Shown piece by piece: positions 1 to 8,137 of a DNA stretch of 64,000 bases (position 1 is the first letter of the stretch; every line of letters begins with the position of its first letter). The translations under genes and the position numbers were made by a program. The stretch is from Rhodococcus triatomae (lineage in GTDB: Bacteria; Actinomycetota; Actinomycetes; Mycobacteriales; Mycobacteriaceae), in the NCBI RefSeq assembly GCF_014217785.1, contig NZ_CP048814.1, positions 3,844,001-3,908,000 of the forward strand, in the 5' to 3' direction. The notes under the pieces were generated by a model. It searched no databases and had not been told where the DNA came from. It was given only the letters and a program-made list of their open reading frames with translations.

Positions 1-240
1 GATCATGTCGTCGACCCAGCAATGTCCGGCGGTGATGCCGACGTCGTTGCCGTACTTGTCGGTGCCGACCGCGCCGAGGGAACAGTGGCTCTGTCCCTCG
101 GTCCAGTCGGGCCACAGCGCCAGCCTCATCGCGTTGTGCACGGTTTTCGTGGGCTGCGCGCTCGCCGAGGTGGCGATTCCGATCGAGGTGCCGACGGCGA
201 GTAGCGCAGCCAGGACCAGTGACGAACTTCGTGTGAGCAT
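1..240 (-). CDS. Secreted trypsin-like serine protease, N-terminal part (runs off left edge)
   Basis: The ATG at 240 opens a minus-strand frame that stays open to the window edge (80 codons). It begins with a classic Sec signal peptide: MLTRSSS, then a hydrophobic stretch ending TSASA-QP, so cleavage is likely near residue 27. The mature part contains GITAGHCW, the chymotrypsin-family motif that carries the catalytic histidine. A GGGGGA purine run precedes the ATG. The Asp and Ser of the triad lie outside the window. The family assignment rests on the signal peptide and this motif; substrate is unknown. Confidence 0.75.
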   Translation of the reverse strand, partial: MLTRSSSLVLAALLAVGTSIGIATSASAQPTKTVHNAMRLALWPDWTEGQSHCSLGAVGTDKYGNDVGITAGHCWVDDMI

Positions 241-280
241 GATTGTCCCCCTGTCGATGTGCGTGACGCGACGCGGATGA

Positions 281-296
281 TGGTACGGCGGTACCA
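281..296. promoter_or_regulatory. Small palindrome in protease/pgm divergent region
   Basis: A 6-bp inverted repeat (TGGTAC, GGCG spacer, GTACCA) lies between the divergent protease and phosphoglucomutase genes. It could be an operator or occur by chance; nothing else supports a role. Confidence 0.25.
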
Positions 297-397
297 CTTT
301 CTGCGCAGCACGTTGCCCATGCATCCCGGGCGATCGTCGGTCCGGCAGGGCAGGATGGGGAGAAGCCAGGACGTGTCCGCGAGATTGAGGAGGATCG

Positions 398-2029
398 GTG
401 GTCCACGAACGAGCAGGTCAACCGGCGCAACCGCAGGATCTCGAGGACCTCGCCCATCTGGTCACCGCCTACTACTCACGGATCCCCGACCCCGACGATC
501 CGTTGCAGCAGGTGGTGTTCGGTACGTCGGGTCACCGCGGGTCCAGCCTGGACACCGCGTTCAACGAGGCGCACATTCTCGCCACCACCCAGGCCATCGT
601 CGAGTACCGGGCGTCGCAGGGGGTCGACGGGCCGCTGTTCCTCGGCCGCGACACCCACGCGCTGTCCGAGCCGGCGTGGACGTCGGCGATCGAGGTTCTC
701 GTCGCGAACGACGTCACCGTCCTGGTCGACTCGCGTGACCGGTACACGCCGACCCCGGCCGTCAGCCACGCGGTGCTCCGCTACAACGAGAGCAAGCCGG
801 AAGCGCGGGCGGACGGCATCGTGGTCACCCCGTCGCACAACCCGCCCCGCGACGGAGGGTTCAAGTACAACCCGCCGCACGGCGGGCCCGCGGACAGCGA
901 CGCGACGAGCATCATCGCCGCCCGGGCGAACGAACTGCTGCGCGACGGCCTCGACGGGGTGCGGCGCATATCGTTCGATTCCGCGAGCCGCCGGGTCGAG
1001 CGGTACGACTTCCTCCGCTTCTATGTCGACGACCTCCCGAACGTCGTCGATCTCGACGCGATCCGCCGGTCGGGCCTGCGGATCGGTGCGGACCCGCTCG
1101 GCGGTGCCGCCGTCGACTACTGGTCGGCGATCGCCGACACCCATCACCTCGACCTCGAGGTCGTCAACCCGCTCGTGGACGCCACCTGGCGGTTCATGAC
1201 CCTCGACGGAGACGGCAAGATCCGGATGGACTGCTCGTCGCCGTACGCGATGGCATCGCTGATCGGAAACCGGGACCGCTACGACATCGCCACCGGAAAC
1301 GACGCGGACGCCGACCGCCACGGCATCGTGACACCCGACGGCGGGCTGCTCGATCCCAACCACTACCTCACCGTCGCGATCGACTACCTGTTCACGCAAC
1401 GGTCGCAATGGGCCTCCGACGTCGCGGTGGGCAAGACCCTGGTGAGTTCGTCGATGATCGACAGGGTGGTCGCCGGTCTCGGCCGCAACCTGGACGAGGT
1501 CCCGGTCGGGTTCAAGTGGTTCGTACCCGGTCTGCTGGGCGGTGGGGTCGGCTTCGGCGGCGAGGAGAGCGCCGGTGCCTCGTTCCTGCGCCACGACGGA
1601 CGGGTGTGGACGACGGACAAGGACGGAATCATCCTCGCCCTGCTGGCGTCCGAGATCACTGCGGCCACCGGAAAGACGCCGTCCGTGCGTTACCGCGAAC
1701 TCGCCGAGCGCTACGGCGACCCGGCCTACGCGCGAGTCGACGCCCCGGCCACGCGGGAACAGAAGGCCGTGCTGGCCAAGCTGTCGCCGGAGCAGGTCAC
1801 CGCCACCGAGCTCGCGGGTGAACCGATCCTGGCAACCCTGACAGCCGCTCCGGGTAACGGCGCACCGATCGGTGGTCTGAAGGTGGTCACCGAGAACGCG
1901 TGGTTCGCCGCACGGCCCTCGGGTACCGAAGACGTCTACAAGATCTACGCCGAATCATTCCGTGGGACGGAGCATCTCGCGCAGGTCCAGGCCGAGGCGC
2001 GAGACGTGGTGGCCGCCGCACTGGGCTGA
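398..2029 (+). CDS. pgm: Phosphoglucomutase (alpha-D-glucose phosphate-specific)
   Basis: A 543-aa enzyme interconverting glucose-1-phosphate and glucose-6-phosphate in the cytosol, feeding glycogen, trehalose and cell-wall sugar synthesis. All four hallmark loops are present: the phosphoserine loop TPSHNPP (Ser146), the metal loop DADADRHG (302-309), the sugar-recognition motif GEESAG (388-393) and the phosphate-binding RPSGTED near the C terminus. Length matches bacterial Pgm. The GTG at 398 was chosen because a GAGGAGGA ribosome-binding site ends about 4 nt upstream. The open frame on the opposite strand is a codon-bias shadow. Confidence 0.96.
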   Translation: MVHERAGQPAQPQDLEDLAHLVTAYYSRIPDPDDPLQQVVFGTSGHRGSSLDTAFNEAHILATTQAIVEYRASQGVDGPLFLGRDTHALSEPAWTSAIEVLVANDVTVLVDSRDRYTPTPAVSHAVLRYNESKPEARADGIVVTPSHNPPRDGGFKYNPPHGGPADSDATSIIAARANELLRDGLDGVRRISFDSASRRVERYDFLRFYVDDLPNVVDLDAIRRSGLRIGADPLGGAAVDYWSAIADTHHLDLEVVNPLVDATWRFMTLDGDGKIRMDCSSPYAMASLIGNRDRYDIATGNDADADRHGIVTPDGGLLDPNHYLTVAIDYLFTQRSQWASDVAVGKTLVSSSMIDRVVAGLGRNLDEVPVGFKWFVPGLLGGGVGFGGEESAGASFLRHDGRVWTTDKDGIILALLASEITAATGKTPSVRYRELAERYGDPAYARVDAPATREQKAVLAKLSPEQVTATELAGEPILATLTAAPGNGAPIGGLKVVTENAWFAARPSGTEDVYKIYAESFRGTEHLAQVQAEARDVVAAALG

Positions 2030-2092
2030 ACCGCAGCTTTCCCGATCCGGCCGGTGCCCTCGATCGGTGGCTGGATACCATCGGTGTCGATC

Positions 2093-3298
2093 ATGGATAC
2101 CGGCACCGCACGGCGGCTTCCCAGGGAAATCTGGATCCTGGTGTCGGCGAGTTTCGTCATCGCCCTGGGGTTCGGCATCGTGGCACCGGCGTTGCCGCAG
2201 TTCGCCCGCAGCTTCGACGTCAGCGTCACCGCTGCCACCGTCGTCATCTCCTCCTTCGCGTTCATGCGCCTGGCGTTCGCGCCCGCCAGTGGCCGCCTGG
2301 TGCAGAAACTGGGGGAGCGGCCGGTCTACATCACCGGAGTGCTCATCGTCGCGGCATCGACCGGTGCGTGTGCGCTGGCGACCGAATACTGGCAACTGTT
2401 GCTGTTCCGCTCGCTCGGCGGCATCGGGTCGACCATGTTCACCGTGTCCGCGATGGGGCTGCTGATCCGGATCGCGCCGCCTACGCAGCGGGGCCGGGTC
2501 TCCGGCTTGTATGCCTCGAGCTTCCTGATGGGCAGCATCTCCGGGCCCCTGGTCGGCGGTCTGCTCGTCGGATTCGGGCTACGGGTGCCGTTCGTCATCT
2601 ACGCCGTCGCCCTGGTGATCGCGGCCGCAGTGGTGTTCTTCAGCCTGCGCCGCTCCCACCTGGCCTCGCCCGACCTCGCCCCCGCCGATTCGGCGATGAC
2701 ACTGCGCGATGCGTGGGGTGCGCCGTCCTATCGTGCCGCGCTGGCGTCGAACTTCGCGTTCGGTGGTGTCGTGTTCGGGGTGCGGGTGGCGATGGTCCCG
2801 CTGTTCGTCGTCGAGGCGCTGGGTCAGGACGTGGCGCTCGCCGGAATCGCCCTGACGGTGTTCGCGGTGGGGAACGCCGCGGTGCTGGTCTTCTCCGGCC
2901 GACTCTCCGATCGGTACGGGCGGAAGCCGTTCGTGATCACCGGCCTGGTGATCTGTGGGGTCAGTACCGTCGCGATGGGCCTGACCGACAACCTGGTCGC
3001 CTTCTTCGTGCTGTCCGCGACGGCCGGGATCGGCTCGGGCATCATGAGCCCTGCACAGCAGGCCGCGGTCGCCGACGTCCTCGGCGCCAAGGCCCGGGGC
3101 GGGCCGGTGCTGGCGACGTTCCAGATGGTGTCCGACATCGGCGGCGTGCTCGGTCCGGTCGCGGCGGGGCTGCTCGCCGAGTACCTCTCGTACGGGGTCG
3201 CGTTCGCCGTCACCGGTGCTGTCATGGTGGCCGCCGCCGGGGTGTGGGTCCTCGTACCCGGACGTGGCGGGACCACCGATCGGGCCGATCAGCCCTGA
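2093..3298 (+). CDS. MFS transporter (multidrug/sugar exporter-like)
   Basis: About 401 aa with 12 predicted hydrophobic helices in two six-helix halves. A GRVSGLYASS stretch and the motif-A-like loop GRLSDRYGRKP between helices 8 and 9 mark the major facilitator superfamily. The sequence resembles drug:H+ antiporter-1 proteins, but substrate cannot be inferred. The ATG at 2093 puts a short basic N terminus (MDTGTARRLPREIW) before helix 1. Upstream in-frame GTGs at 2054 and 2084 add a less plausible leader. It follows pgm on the same strand with a 63-nt gap, so co-transcription is possible. Confidence 0.85.
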   Translation: MDTGTARRLPREIWILVSASFVIALGFGIVAPALPQFARSFDVSVTAATVVISSFAFMRLAFAPASGRLVQKLGERPVYITGVLIVAASTGACALATEYWQLLLFRSLGGIGSTMFTVSAMGLLIRIAPPTQRGRVSGLYASSFLMGSISGPLVGGLLVGFGLRVPFVIYAVALVIAAAVVFFSLRRSHLASPDLAPADSAMTLRDAWGAPSYRAALASNFAFGGVVFGVRVAMVPLFVVEALGQDVALAGIALTVFAVGNAAVLVFSGRLSDRYGRKPFVITGLVICGVSTVAMGLTDNLVAFFVLSATAGIGSGIMSPAQQAAVADVLGAKARGGPVLATFQMVSDIGGVLGPVAAGLLAEYLSYGVAFAVTGAVMVAAAGVWVLVPGRGGTTDRADQP

Positions 3299-3310
3299 CA
3301 GGGTGCTCGG

Positions 3311-3316
3311 TACCCT
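3311..3316 (+). promoter_or_regulatory. Leaderless -10 (TACCCT) for the MauE-like gene
   Basis: TACCCT fits the actinobacterial TANNNT -10 element and ends 6 nt before the GTG at 3323. The first transcribed base would therefore be at or next to the start codon, and no Shine-Dalgarno sequence is visible. Confidence 0.5.
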
Positions 3317-3322
3317 CGGCTC

Positions 3323-3823
3323 GTGTGGATTCGTGCGGTCAGCCTGCTCGCCCGACTGGGGTTGGCGGCGGTGTTGCTCGTCTCGGGCAGCATCAAGCTG
3401 AGGGACCCGACCCAGACGGTGGTCGCGGTGCGGGCGTACCGCCTGCTGGCGGAGGAACTGGTCCGGCCCGTCGCGAGCGCTCTGCCCGTCGTCGAGGTGT
3501 TGCTCGGCGTGCTGCTGCTGGTCGGCGTCGCGGTACGGATCAGCGCCGTGGCGTCCGCCGTCCTGTTCGTGAGTCTCATCGGCGCGATCGCCTCCGTGTG
3601 GGCACGCGGCATGTCCATCGACTGCGGCTGCTTCGGCGGTGGCGGCGCGGCCGAGGTGAGCGGCACGGACTATGCGAGGGAAATCGCCAGGGACGTCGGT
3701 TTCCTGGCGACGGCGTTGTGGCTCGCCGCGTTCCCACGCGCGCCGCTCGCGCTGGGGCCGGGCTCCCGGACACGGGCACGCCCCGAAATCTCAGGTGCGC
3801 CTCAGCCGACGGTGGCACAGTGA
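3323..3823 (+). CDS. MauE/DoxX-family membrane protein
   Basis: 166 aa with four hydrophobic segments (about 5-21, 50-70, 73-93 and 120-136), as in the MauE/DoxX superfamily of four-helix redox membrane proteins. A conserved CGC (Cys101, Cys103) follows helix 3, as in MauE-type proteins that pass electrons to exported thioredoxin-fold partners. The next gene encodes a membrane-anchored DsbA, which fits a role in re-oxidising or reducing that partner. In M. tuberculosis, as I recall, a VKOR protein fills the equivalent place. The GTG start agrees with a leaderless promoter. Confidence 0.75.
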   Translation: MWIRAVSLLARLGLAAVLLVSGSIKLRDPTQTVVAVRAYRLLAEELVRPVASALPVVEVLLGVLLLVGVAVRISAVASAVLFVSLIGAIASVWARGMSIDCGCFGGGGAAEVSGTDYAREIARDVGFLATALWLAAFPRAPLALGPGSRTRARPEISGAPQPTVAQ

Positions 3824-3879
3824 TACACCGAAGAATCCCGAACTGATCGAACCCCTAGACGTCCGAGGACGGCATCGAA

Positions 3880-4614
3880 GTGAGTGCGAAGAACAAGTAC
3901 AACCCGCAACCGGAGTCGAGCAAGTCGACGTACATCCTGGGCGGTATCGCCGTTGCGGTGGTGGCGCTGCTGGTGATCGGTGGTGTGCTGTGGCAGAACA
4001 ACCGCAGCGCACCCCGCAACGACGGCTACGGCACCGTGACCAACAGTGCCGTCGAGGTGTCGCTGGGCGAGAACGGAGTGGTGACGCTGGGCCAGCCCGG
4101 CGCTCCGAACACCGTCGACATCTTCGAGGACCCGATGTGCCCGTACTGTGCGGAACTCGAGCACCGCAGTGGGCAGGAACTCGCCCAGGCGGTCGACGAG
4201 GGTCGCGTCGAGGTGCGCTACCACATCCTCAGCTTCCTCGACCGGTTGTCGTCGAGCGGCGACTACTCGACCCGCGCGGCGGCAGCGTCGCAGTGCGTTG
4301 CCGAGACGGGTGACGCGATCGCCTACTCCGCGTTCCATGCCCGCCTGTTCGGGTCGGACTTCCAGCCGGCGGAGAACGGCAGTGCCGACCATTCCAACGA
4401 CGAGCTCGCGCAGCTCGCCCGCGATGCCGGAGCCACGGACGAGGCGGCGTCGTGCATCGAGGCGGGTACTCGCGTCGAGCAGGCAGCGACCGCCGCCGAG
4501 GCGGGTCGCCAGGCGTTGGCGCAGACCGGCGCCCAGGGCACCCCGACGGTCATCGTCAACGGCGAGATCGTCGACGGGCTCGGTAACCCGGAATGGGTCA
4601 CCGAGATCAACTGA
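3880..4614 (+). CDS. Membrane-anchored DsbA-family thiol oxidoreductase
   Basis: 244 aa. One N-terminal transmembrane anchor (about 18-38) is followed by an extracytoplasmic thioredoxin fold with the active site CPYC (Cys87-Cys90) and a cis-proline loop GTPTV (Pro222). The helical insertion between them is typical of DsbA. Similar proteins in mycobacteria introduce disulfides into exported proteins. It lies 56 nt downstream of the MauE-like gene, so the pair is probably an oxidative-folding module. The GTG start gives the basic, polar N terminus expected before an anchor. Confidence 0.88.
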   Translation: MSAKNKYNPQPESSKSTYILGGIAVAVVALLVIGGVLWQNNRSAPRNDGYGTVTNSAVEVSLGENGVVTLGQPGAPNTVDIFEDPMCPYCAELEHRSGQELAQAVDEGRVEVRYHILSFLDRLSSSGDYSTRAAAASQCVAETGDAIAYSAFHARLFGSDFQPAENGSADHSNDELAQLARDAGATDEAASCIEAGTRVEQAATAAEAGRQALAQTGAQGTPTVIVNGEIVDGLGNPEWVTEIN

Positions 4615-4635
4615 CGGCGGGCGATCAACTGATTG

Positions 4636-4680
4636 CAGGCGGTCGGCCACTCAGCAACTGTTCGAGTGGTCGACCGCCTG
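4636..4680 (+). terminator. Hairpin terminator after the DsbA-like gene
   Basis: Two 17-nt arms (4636-4652 and 4664-4680) pair with one mismatch around an 11-nt loop, 21 nt after the DsbA stop codon. There is no U-run, as is common for actinobacterial terminators. Confidence 0.65.
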
Positions 4681-4783
4681 ACCTGCGGATTTGTTGGCCG
4701 TGACGCGGATGGTGTAGTTTTCTTCGAGCACGAGGAAGAAGTTTTCCGAGTGCGCGTACCGGGTCATCCGGACAACTGAACAC

Positions 4784-4856
4784 GGGGCTATGGCGCAGCT
4801 GGTAGCGCACCACACTGGCAGTGTGGGGGTCAGGGGTTCGAGTCCCCTTAGCTCCA
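4784..4856 (+). tRNA. tRNA-Ala (anticodon GGC)
   Basis: The full cloverleaf can be folded by hand: acceptor GGGGCTA/TAGCTCC with the G3:U70 pair that defines alanine tRNAs, D stem GCGC/GCGC, anticodon stem CCACA/TGTGG with loop CTGGCAG (anticodon GGC at positions 34-36), T stem AGGGG/CCCCT with loop TTCGAGT, and discriminator A73. It is 73 nt with no encoded CCA. Its 3' half is the attachment site of the adjoining island. Confidence 0.97.
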
Positions 4857-4857
4857 C
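4817..4857 (+). repeat. att direct repeat, left copy (within tRNA-Ala)
   Basis: This is the tRNA copy of the 41-bp direct repeat. It starts in the anticodon loop and ends one base past the tRNA. It differs from the right copy only at 4832 (A here, G at 8282). Flanking bases diverge immediately on both sides. Confidence 0.9.
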
Positions 4858-4872
4858 TTCGTTTTCCCAGTT

Positions 4873-4898
4873 CAGGGCCGGTATTCGTACCGGTCCTG
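4873..4898 (+). terminator. tRNA-Ala terminator with TTCG tetraloop
   Basis: Two 11-nt arms (4873-4883 and 4888-4898) with one G:T wobble enclose a TTCG tetraloop, followed by a T-rich tract. It lies just inside the island, so it would have replaced the tRNA's original terminator after integration. Confidence 0.75.
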
Positions 4899-4913
4899 TT
4901 CTCGTTTCACGGC

Positions 4914-4936
4914 CAGTGTGCCAAGAATGTGCCAAC
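4914..4936. promoter_or_regulatory. Candidate integrase arm sites, left end
   Basis: Two tandem 11-bp units (CAGTGTGCCAA, GAATGTGCCAA) lie 57 bp inside the left att repeat. Nearly the same pair occurs at 8138-8160 near the right end. Matched short repeats at both ends of a tRNA-integrated element are the usual layout of arm-type sites for tyrosine recombinases. Confidence 0.6.
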
Positions 4937-5318
4937 GGGCGGGAGAACTCTAGATTCTCGACCAGCTCGGCCGGCCTCAGACCGCCTTTTCGGTCCCGCC
5001 GAACATCGCCGACGCGGATGCCGACGTTCGAGATCACGGCCCGCCGATTCGACGCCGGGTGGCATATCGGCCTGTGCCGGACCGCGATCCGTTCGGCGGG
5101 CCGTCGCCTCGACGGCATCGCGTCCCGTGCCGCCGCCTATGACCGTCTCGCGAACAGGGCAAGCTTCGCCTGATCCGGTACAAGTGCGAGCGGCGCTGAC
5201 CCCCGAAGCTGATTCCAAAGTCGGCGACTCGTCCCGCCGTGACCGAGGACGCCGGGGCGGTGGTCCGGCTGTGCACCGCACCGCCCCGGCGTCCCCCGGA
5301 CACCGGAGAGGCTTACCG
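4937..5318. other. Island left-end region without a supported gene
   Basis: 382 bp between the arm-like repeats and the HEAGH gene. Frames are open on both strands, but none has a ribosome-binding site, a recognisable motif or codon use distinguishable from GC-bias shadow. The end (5301-5310) carries the ribosome-binding site of the next gene. Confidence 0.5.
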
Positions 5319-5801
5319 ATGCAGTTCGCCGAGACCGAGCGCGAGCGCATCGCCGTCGCCTTCCACGAGGCCGGGCACGCCGTCGCGGGCGCGCTGTCCG
5401 GGGCGCGGATCGTGTGCTGTGTCCTGACCGACGACCCGGCCGCGCCGGGGCGCACCGAATACGCGGAGCTACCCGAGCACGCGGAAACGGGCGGCAACCT
5501 ACGCCGGCCGTTCGCCGAAGCTCGCCACAGCCCGGCGCTCGCCGACATTGGCGCGGCGCTGTCCGGCACCTGCGACGGCGACGAACTCGCCGAACTCGGC
5601 GGCGGCCTTGCGCGCGATATCGAGCCGTTGCTGTCGGCGGCGTGGCCCGCCGTCCGCGCCTTGGCGGCCGACCTGTTCCGCGACGGTCACGCCGGGCACG
5701 GTGACGTGCTCCGCGCGCTCGGGGCCACCTCTGACGACGATTTGCCCATTATCCGCAGCCTGATCAAGGCGAAGGTGTGGACACCGCCGACCGCAGCCTG
5801 A
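5319..5801 (+). CDS. HEAGH-motif (M41/FtsH-like zinc peptidase) island protein
   Basis: 160 aa. It begins MQFAETERERIAVAFHEAGH. The HEAGH motif (residues 16-20) in an amphipathic helix followed by AVAGALSG matches the zinc-binding helix of FtsH-type M41 peptidases and of short M41-like proteins common on actinobacterial mobile elements. The third metal ligand is not obvious. A second helical half (about 95-155) contains several Asp residues. The ATG at 5319 is preceded by GGAGAG; the open frame extends far upstream without support. Whether it is an active protease is unknown. Confidence 0.7.
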   Translation: MQFAETERERIAVAFHEAGHAVAGALSGARIVCCVLTDDPAAPGRTEYAELPEHAETGGNLRRPFAEARHSPALADIGAALSGTCDGDELAELGGGLARDIEPLLSAAWPAVRALAADLFRDGHAGHGDVLRALGATSDDDLPIIRSLIKAKVWTPPTAA

Positions 5802-5828
5802 CCGCCGACAACCCCCGCTTATCGGCGG
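5802..5828 (+). terminator. Short hairpin after the HEAGH gene
   Basis: CCGCCGA (5802-5808) pairs with TCGGCGG (5822-5828) around a 13-nt loop, directly after the stop codon. Confidence 0.45.
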
Positions 5829-5956
5829 CCAGAGAATCGGCGAACTCGCGGAAATTAGCCGTTCCTGACCGTGCCGTCCCCGATGCTGTGACCGGCCGAA
5901 ATGGGTCGGACTATGCCCGTCTACGCGGGTGTCCGTAGTCGTTGCCGTCTTCGGAT

Positions 5957-5973
5957 TCCGCCTATCCGGCGGA
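5957..5973. promoter_or_regulatory. Palindrome upstream of the toxin-antitoxin operon
   Basis: TCCGCC/GGCGGA with a 5-bp centre, five bases upstream of a TAGACT -10-like hexamer (5978-5983) and 40 bp before the antitoxin start. Antitoxins usually repress their own promoters through such sites, so this is a plausible operator. Confidence 0.4.
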
Positions 5974-6012
5974 CAAGTAGACTAGGTGGACACTGCACGG
6001 AGGGAGAACCCC

Positions 6013-6252
6013 ATGAGCAGGCAGAATAGGCGCGCCGATGCTCTCAGGCGGTTGTCTGCGCGCTACGGAGTCGAGGGCGATGACGCAGCCCTGGTTGGAG
6101 CCGCGCTCGCGGCCGTGCACCGCAATGTGTCCGAGCGGGGCGAGCTGTCGGAGGACGCCGCATTCACGGAGGTCGAAGCCGAAACTGAGCGCATACGGCG
6201 AGAACGCCGCCAGGGTGCAACGCCCGGTAGTCGGAGGGTAACGGATAGTTGA
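6013..6252 (+). CDS. Small antitoxin-like protein upstream of the PIN toxin
   Basis: 79 aa, highly charged and helical, with an Arg-rich start (MSRQNRRADALRRLSARYG) and a basic C-terminal tail. It resembles no antitoxin class I can name with confidence. The role is inferred from size, charge and position: its stop codon overlaps the PIN start in TTGA, the coupling typical of toxin-antitoxin pairs. The ATG at 6013 was preferred over 5986 because GGAGGGAG lies just upstream of it. Confidence 0.65.
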   Translation: MSRQNRRADALRRLSARYGVEGDDAALVGAALAAVHRNVSERGELSEDAAFTEVEAETERIRRERRQGATPGSRRVTDS

Positions 6253-7157
6253 CCGTCGTCCTTGTGCTGGACACCAACGCTCTCATAAGCGCAGCTCTCA
6301 GTCCCAAAGGCCACTCCGCGCAGCTCATCGAACTCGCTCGGCGTGGCCGAATTTCCCTCATCATGTCGTACCATCTGTGCGACGAACTGGAGACCCGGCT
6401 GGAACGAGACAAATTTCGGCGTTGGCTCTCGCTTGATGACGTTCGTGATTTCGTCGACGCCGTGAGCGTCGTGGCCGACTGGATCGATGACCGGCCCGAC
6501 AAGGAGATCCCGCTCGTCTGCGATGACCCAGATGACAACTATTTGGTTGCCCTGTTCCAGGATTCAGACGCGACGATGTTGGTGAGCGGCGACAAGGCAG
6601 TGCTGCGGATCGACTACCCCGGCCTGGATGTGCGTAGGCCCGCGGCAGCTATGGAGGCACTGGACTTTGTTCACGAATGGGGCGAGGGCTACATGGAGGG
6701 GTCGGAAGATCGATCCTTCGCGCAGATCGAGGCCGAAGGCAACCGGGGAATCTTTGCGGCCTATTCAGGTTTTGCGATGGTCATACGCGAACCGAATGCG
6801 CGCGACCTCCTCCAGTACGTTGTGGTTCCCGAGACATTGCGGCATTTCCGCAAGCGGAGCTCACTGGAGTGGATACGCAGGGAGCTGACCGCGCGAGGTA
6901 TGGCCACACGACCCATATACGCCTCACCGGATATTGCGTATATCAAGCTCCCGCCAGACCCCGGAACGAGTCTTCGCGCGGTCGGCGCGGTCGCTCTACC
7001 GACAGGCACCATCTTCGCCACGATGCAGCGGTGCCCAGATCTTCCAGATCTACCCGGCGCTGACTTCGATCACTGGCGGGTATTCGGAATTGGTGGCTTG
7101 GTCGAACCCGAACGAATCCGGCCACGACCCACACGGACTAAACCCGAGGCCACGTAA
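6249..7157 (+). CDS. PIN-domain toxin with a long C-terminal extension
   Basis: 302 aa, about twice a usual PIN toxin. Residues 1-130 form the PIN RNase domain, with acidic active-site residues in DTNALISA (Asp8), CDELE (Glu46), DDPDDN (92-97) and SGDK (Asp115); this resembles the COG1569 group. Residues 140-302 are a separate domain I do not recognise. The TTG start overlaps the antitoxin stop by 4 nt. Codon use is noticeably less GC-rich than in the flanking chromosome, consistent with transfer. Expected activity: cleavage of RNA, neutralised by the upstream partner. Confidence 0.8.
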   Translation: MTVVLVLDTNALISAALSPKGHSAQLIELARRGRISLIMSYHLCDELETRLERDKFRRWLSLDDVRDFVDAVSVVADWIDDRPDKEIPLVCDDPDDNYLVALFQDSDATMLVSGDKAVLRIDYPGLDVRRPAAAMEALDFVHEWGEGYMEGSEDRSFAQIEAEGNRGIFAAYSGFAMVIREPNARDLLQYVVVPETLRHFRKRSSLEWIRRELTARGMATRPIYASPDIAYIKLPPDPGTSLRAVGAVALPTGTIFATMQRCPDLPDLPGADFDHWRVFGIGGLVEPERIRPRPTRTKPEAT

Positions 7158-7190
7158 TGCGTTGTCCACCAACACACATGACACGCATTA
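7155..7190 (+). terminator. Hairpin overlapping the PIN stop codon
   Basis: TAATGCGT (7155-7162, including the TAA stop) pairs with ACGCATTA (7183-7190) around a 20-nt loop. It is the likely end of the toxin-antitoxin transcript. Confidence 0.4.
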
Positions 7191-7191
7191 G

Positions 7192-7380
7192 GTACGCCGA
7201 TACATCCCCTTCGCACTGGCAGCACGCGTTGCTGCGGGCCGAGCACTGTGGTTCCCCAGCGCATCCACACTTGCCTCCGTTCGCGAACATGCCGACCAAA
7301 TGATGCGCAGGGCGCGCCGCGACCTGACTGCCGGAGAACTCGGGAAACTCGCGCGACGGGTCGGCGTGATCCCGGCTTAA
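7192..7380 (+). pseudogene. Possible C-terminal remnant of a lost gene
   Basis: This 62-codon open stretch has no usable start. It begins right after a TAG and ends at a TAA, with coherent composition (ARRDLTAGELGKLARRVG near its end). It could be the tail of a gene deleted within the island or chance coding. The next in-frame ATG leaves only about 26 codons. Weakly supported. Confidence 0.25.
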
Positions 7381-7407
7381 CCTGCGCGGCGGCGGCGTAC
7401 GAACCGG

Positions 7408-8022
7408 CTAAATCCAGCCGCCATGCTTCGAGTGAGTACCGGTGCCGGCGTCCGGCCGATTGATGGTGAAGCCGAGTTGGCTGCTGCGAGTTTTCAGCGC
7501 ACGGCGAATCTCGCGCTTTGATACTCCGCGCAGACGCCACTTCTGGCCGAGTTCGATGGTGTCGGTGAGCACTCGGTTCAGCAGCGGTATCCCTGAGATG
7601 AGGTCGACTCCTGCTGCTTCGACTTCGGCGGGAAGGTTCACCGAACCGCCTTCACCTATGTACTGGGTCACACCGCCCCCTGCCATGAAGCCCATCTCCA
7701 TCGTTCGTACAAGGACCTCTGAAGCCGAATCTCTGGGAGTTGGCCGAACCATCGAGAGCTTGAGTAGGTCCATCCAGATCTTCTTGACCTCGGTCTCTGC
7801 GGCGTCCGTGTCAGTCTCCGCCAACTCACCCGCATCCAGCACGCGGCGGAGAACAGCGCTGAGTTCGTTGACCCAGAAGTCCAGTTCATTCGCGTTGCTG
7901 TCGTTACGGGTCTTCCTGAGAGCCAACCATGCGCCGAGCCACACGGTGCCAAAGGTGACCAGTCCGCTGCCGAGGACCTGACCGAGAGTTATCCACAGCC
8001 TGAACCATTGATCGGGTTCCAT
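7408..8022 (-). CDS. Hypothetical single-pass membrane protein (island)
   Basis: 204 aa. One N-terminal transmembrane segment (about residues 8-28, then LALRKTRND) is followed by a mostly helical, acidic cytoplasmic domain ending in a basic tail. I recognise no family. Lower GC bias and position inside the att repeats mark it as accessory. The open frame runs much further upstream, but the ATG at 8022 follows a TAGTCT hexamer by 8 nt and starts just before the membrane segment, so it is preferred. Such small anchored proteins on islands may serve defence or entry exclusion, but nothing here shows that. Confidence 0.6.
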   Translation of the reverse strand: MEPDQWFRLWITLGQVLGSGLVTFGTVWLGAWLALRKTRNDSNANELDFWVNELSAVLRRVLDAGELAETDTDAAETEVKKIWMDLLKLSMVRPTPRDSASEVLVRTMEMGFMAGGGVTQYIGEGGSVNLPAEVEAAGVDLISGIPLLNRVLTDTIELGQKWRLRGVSKREIRRALKTRSSQLGFTINRPDAGTGTHSKHGGWI

Positions 8023-8030
8023 GAGCGGGC

Positions 8031-8036
8031 AGACTA
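8031..8036 (-). promoter_or_regulatory. -10-like hexamer (TAGTCT) for the island membrane protein
   Basis: Read on the minus strand, TAGTCT lies 8 nt before the ATG at 8022, consistent with leaderless transcription. Confidence 0.35.
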
Positions 8037-8137
8037 CAGCCAGATGGGGCGCGCTACCTTGAAACTCGGCACGAAGTAGCAGCTCGCATTGGAGCGGTGC
8101 GAGATCGGCATCAATTGCCCAGGTCAGGCGGTGTATC

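Noticed and set aside
476-1594. 372-codon minus-strand open frame opposite pgm
   Set aside because: Shadow of the high-GC third-position bias. It has no start signal, and the plus-strand protein has all Pgm motifs.
1900-3846. 648-codon plus-strand open frame across the MFS and MauE genes
   Set aside because: Arg/Gly/Pro-rich translation with no motif, in a frame offset from two well-supported genes.
4858-5318. Integrase remnant at the island left end
   Set aside because: No tyrosine recombinase motif (the R...HxxR...Y pattern) was found in any frame here or near the right end.
7248-7463. 71-codon plus-strand ORF in the island
   Set aside because: No ribosome-binding site, Arg/Cys-rich, and overlaps the end of the minus-strand membrane protein.
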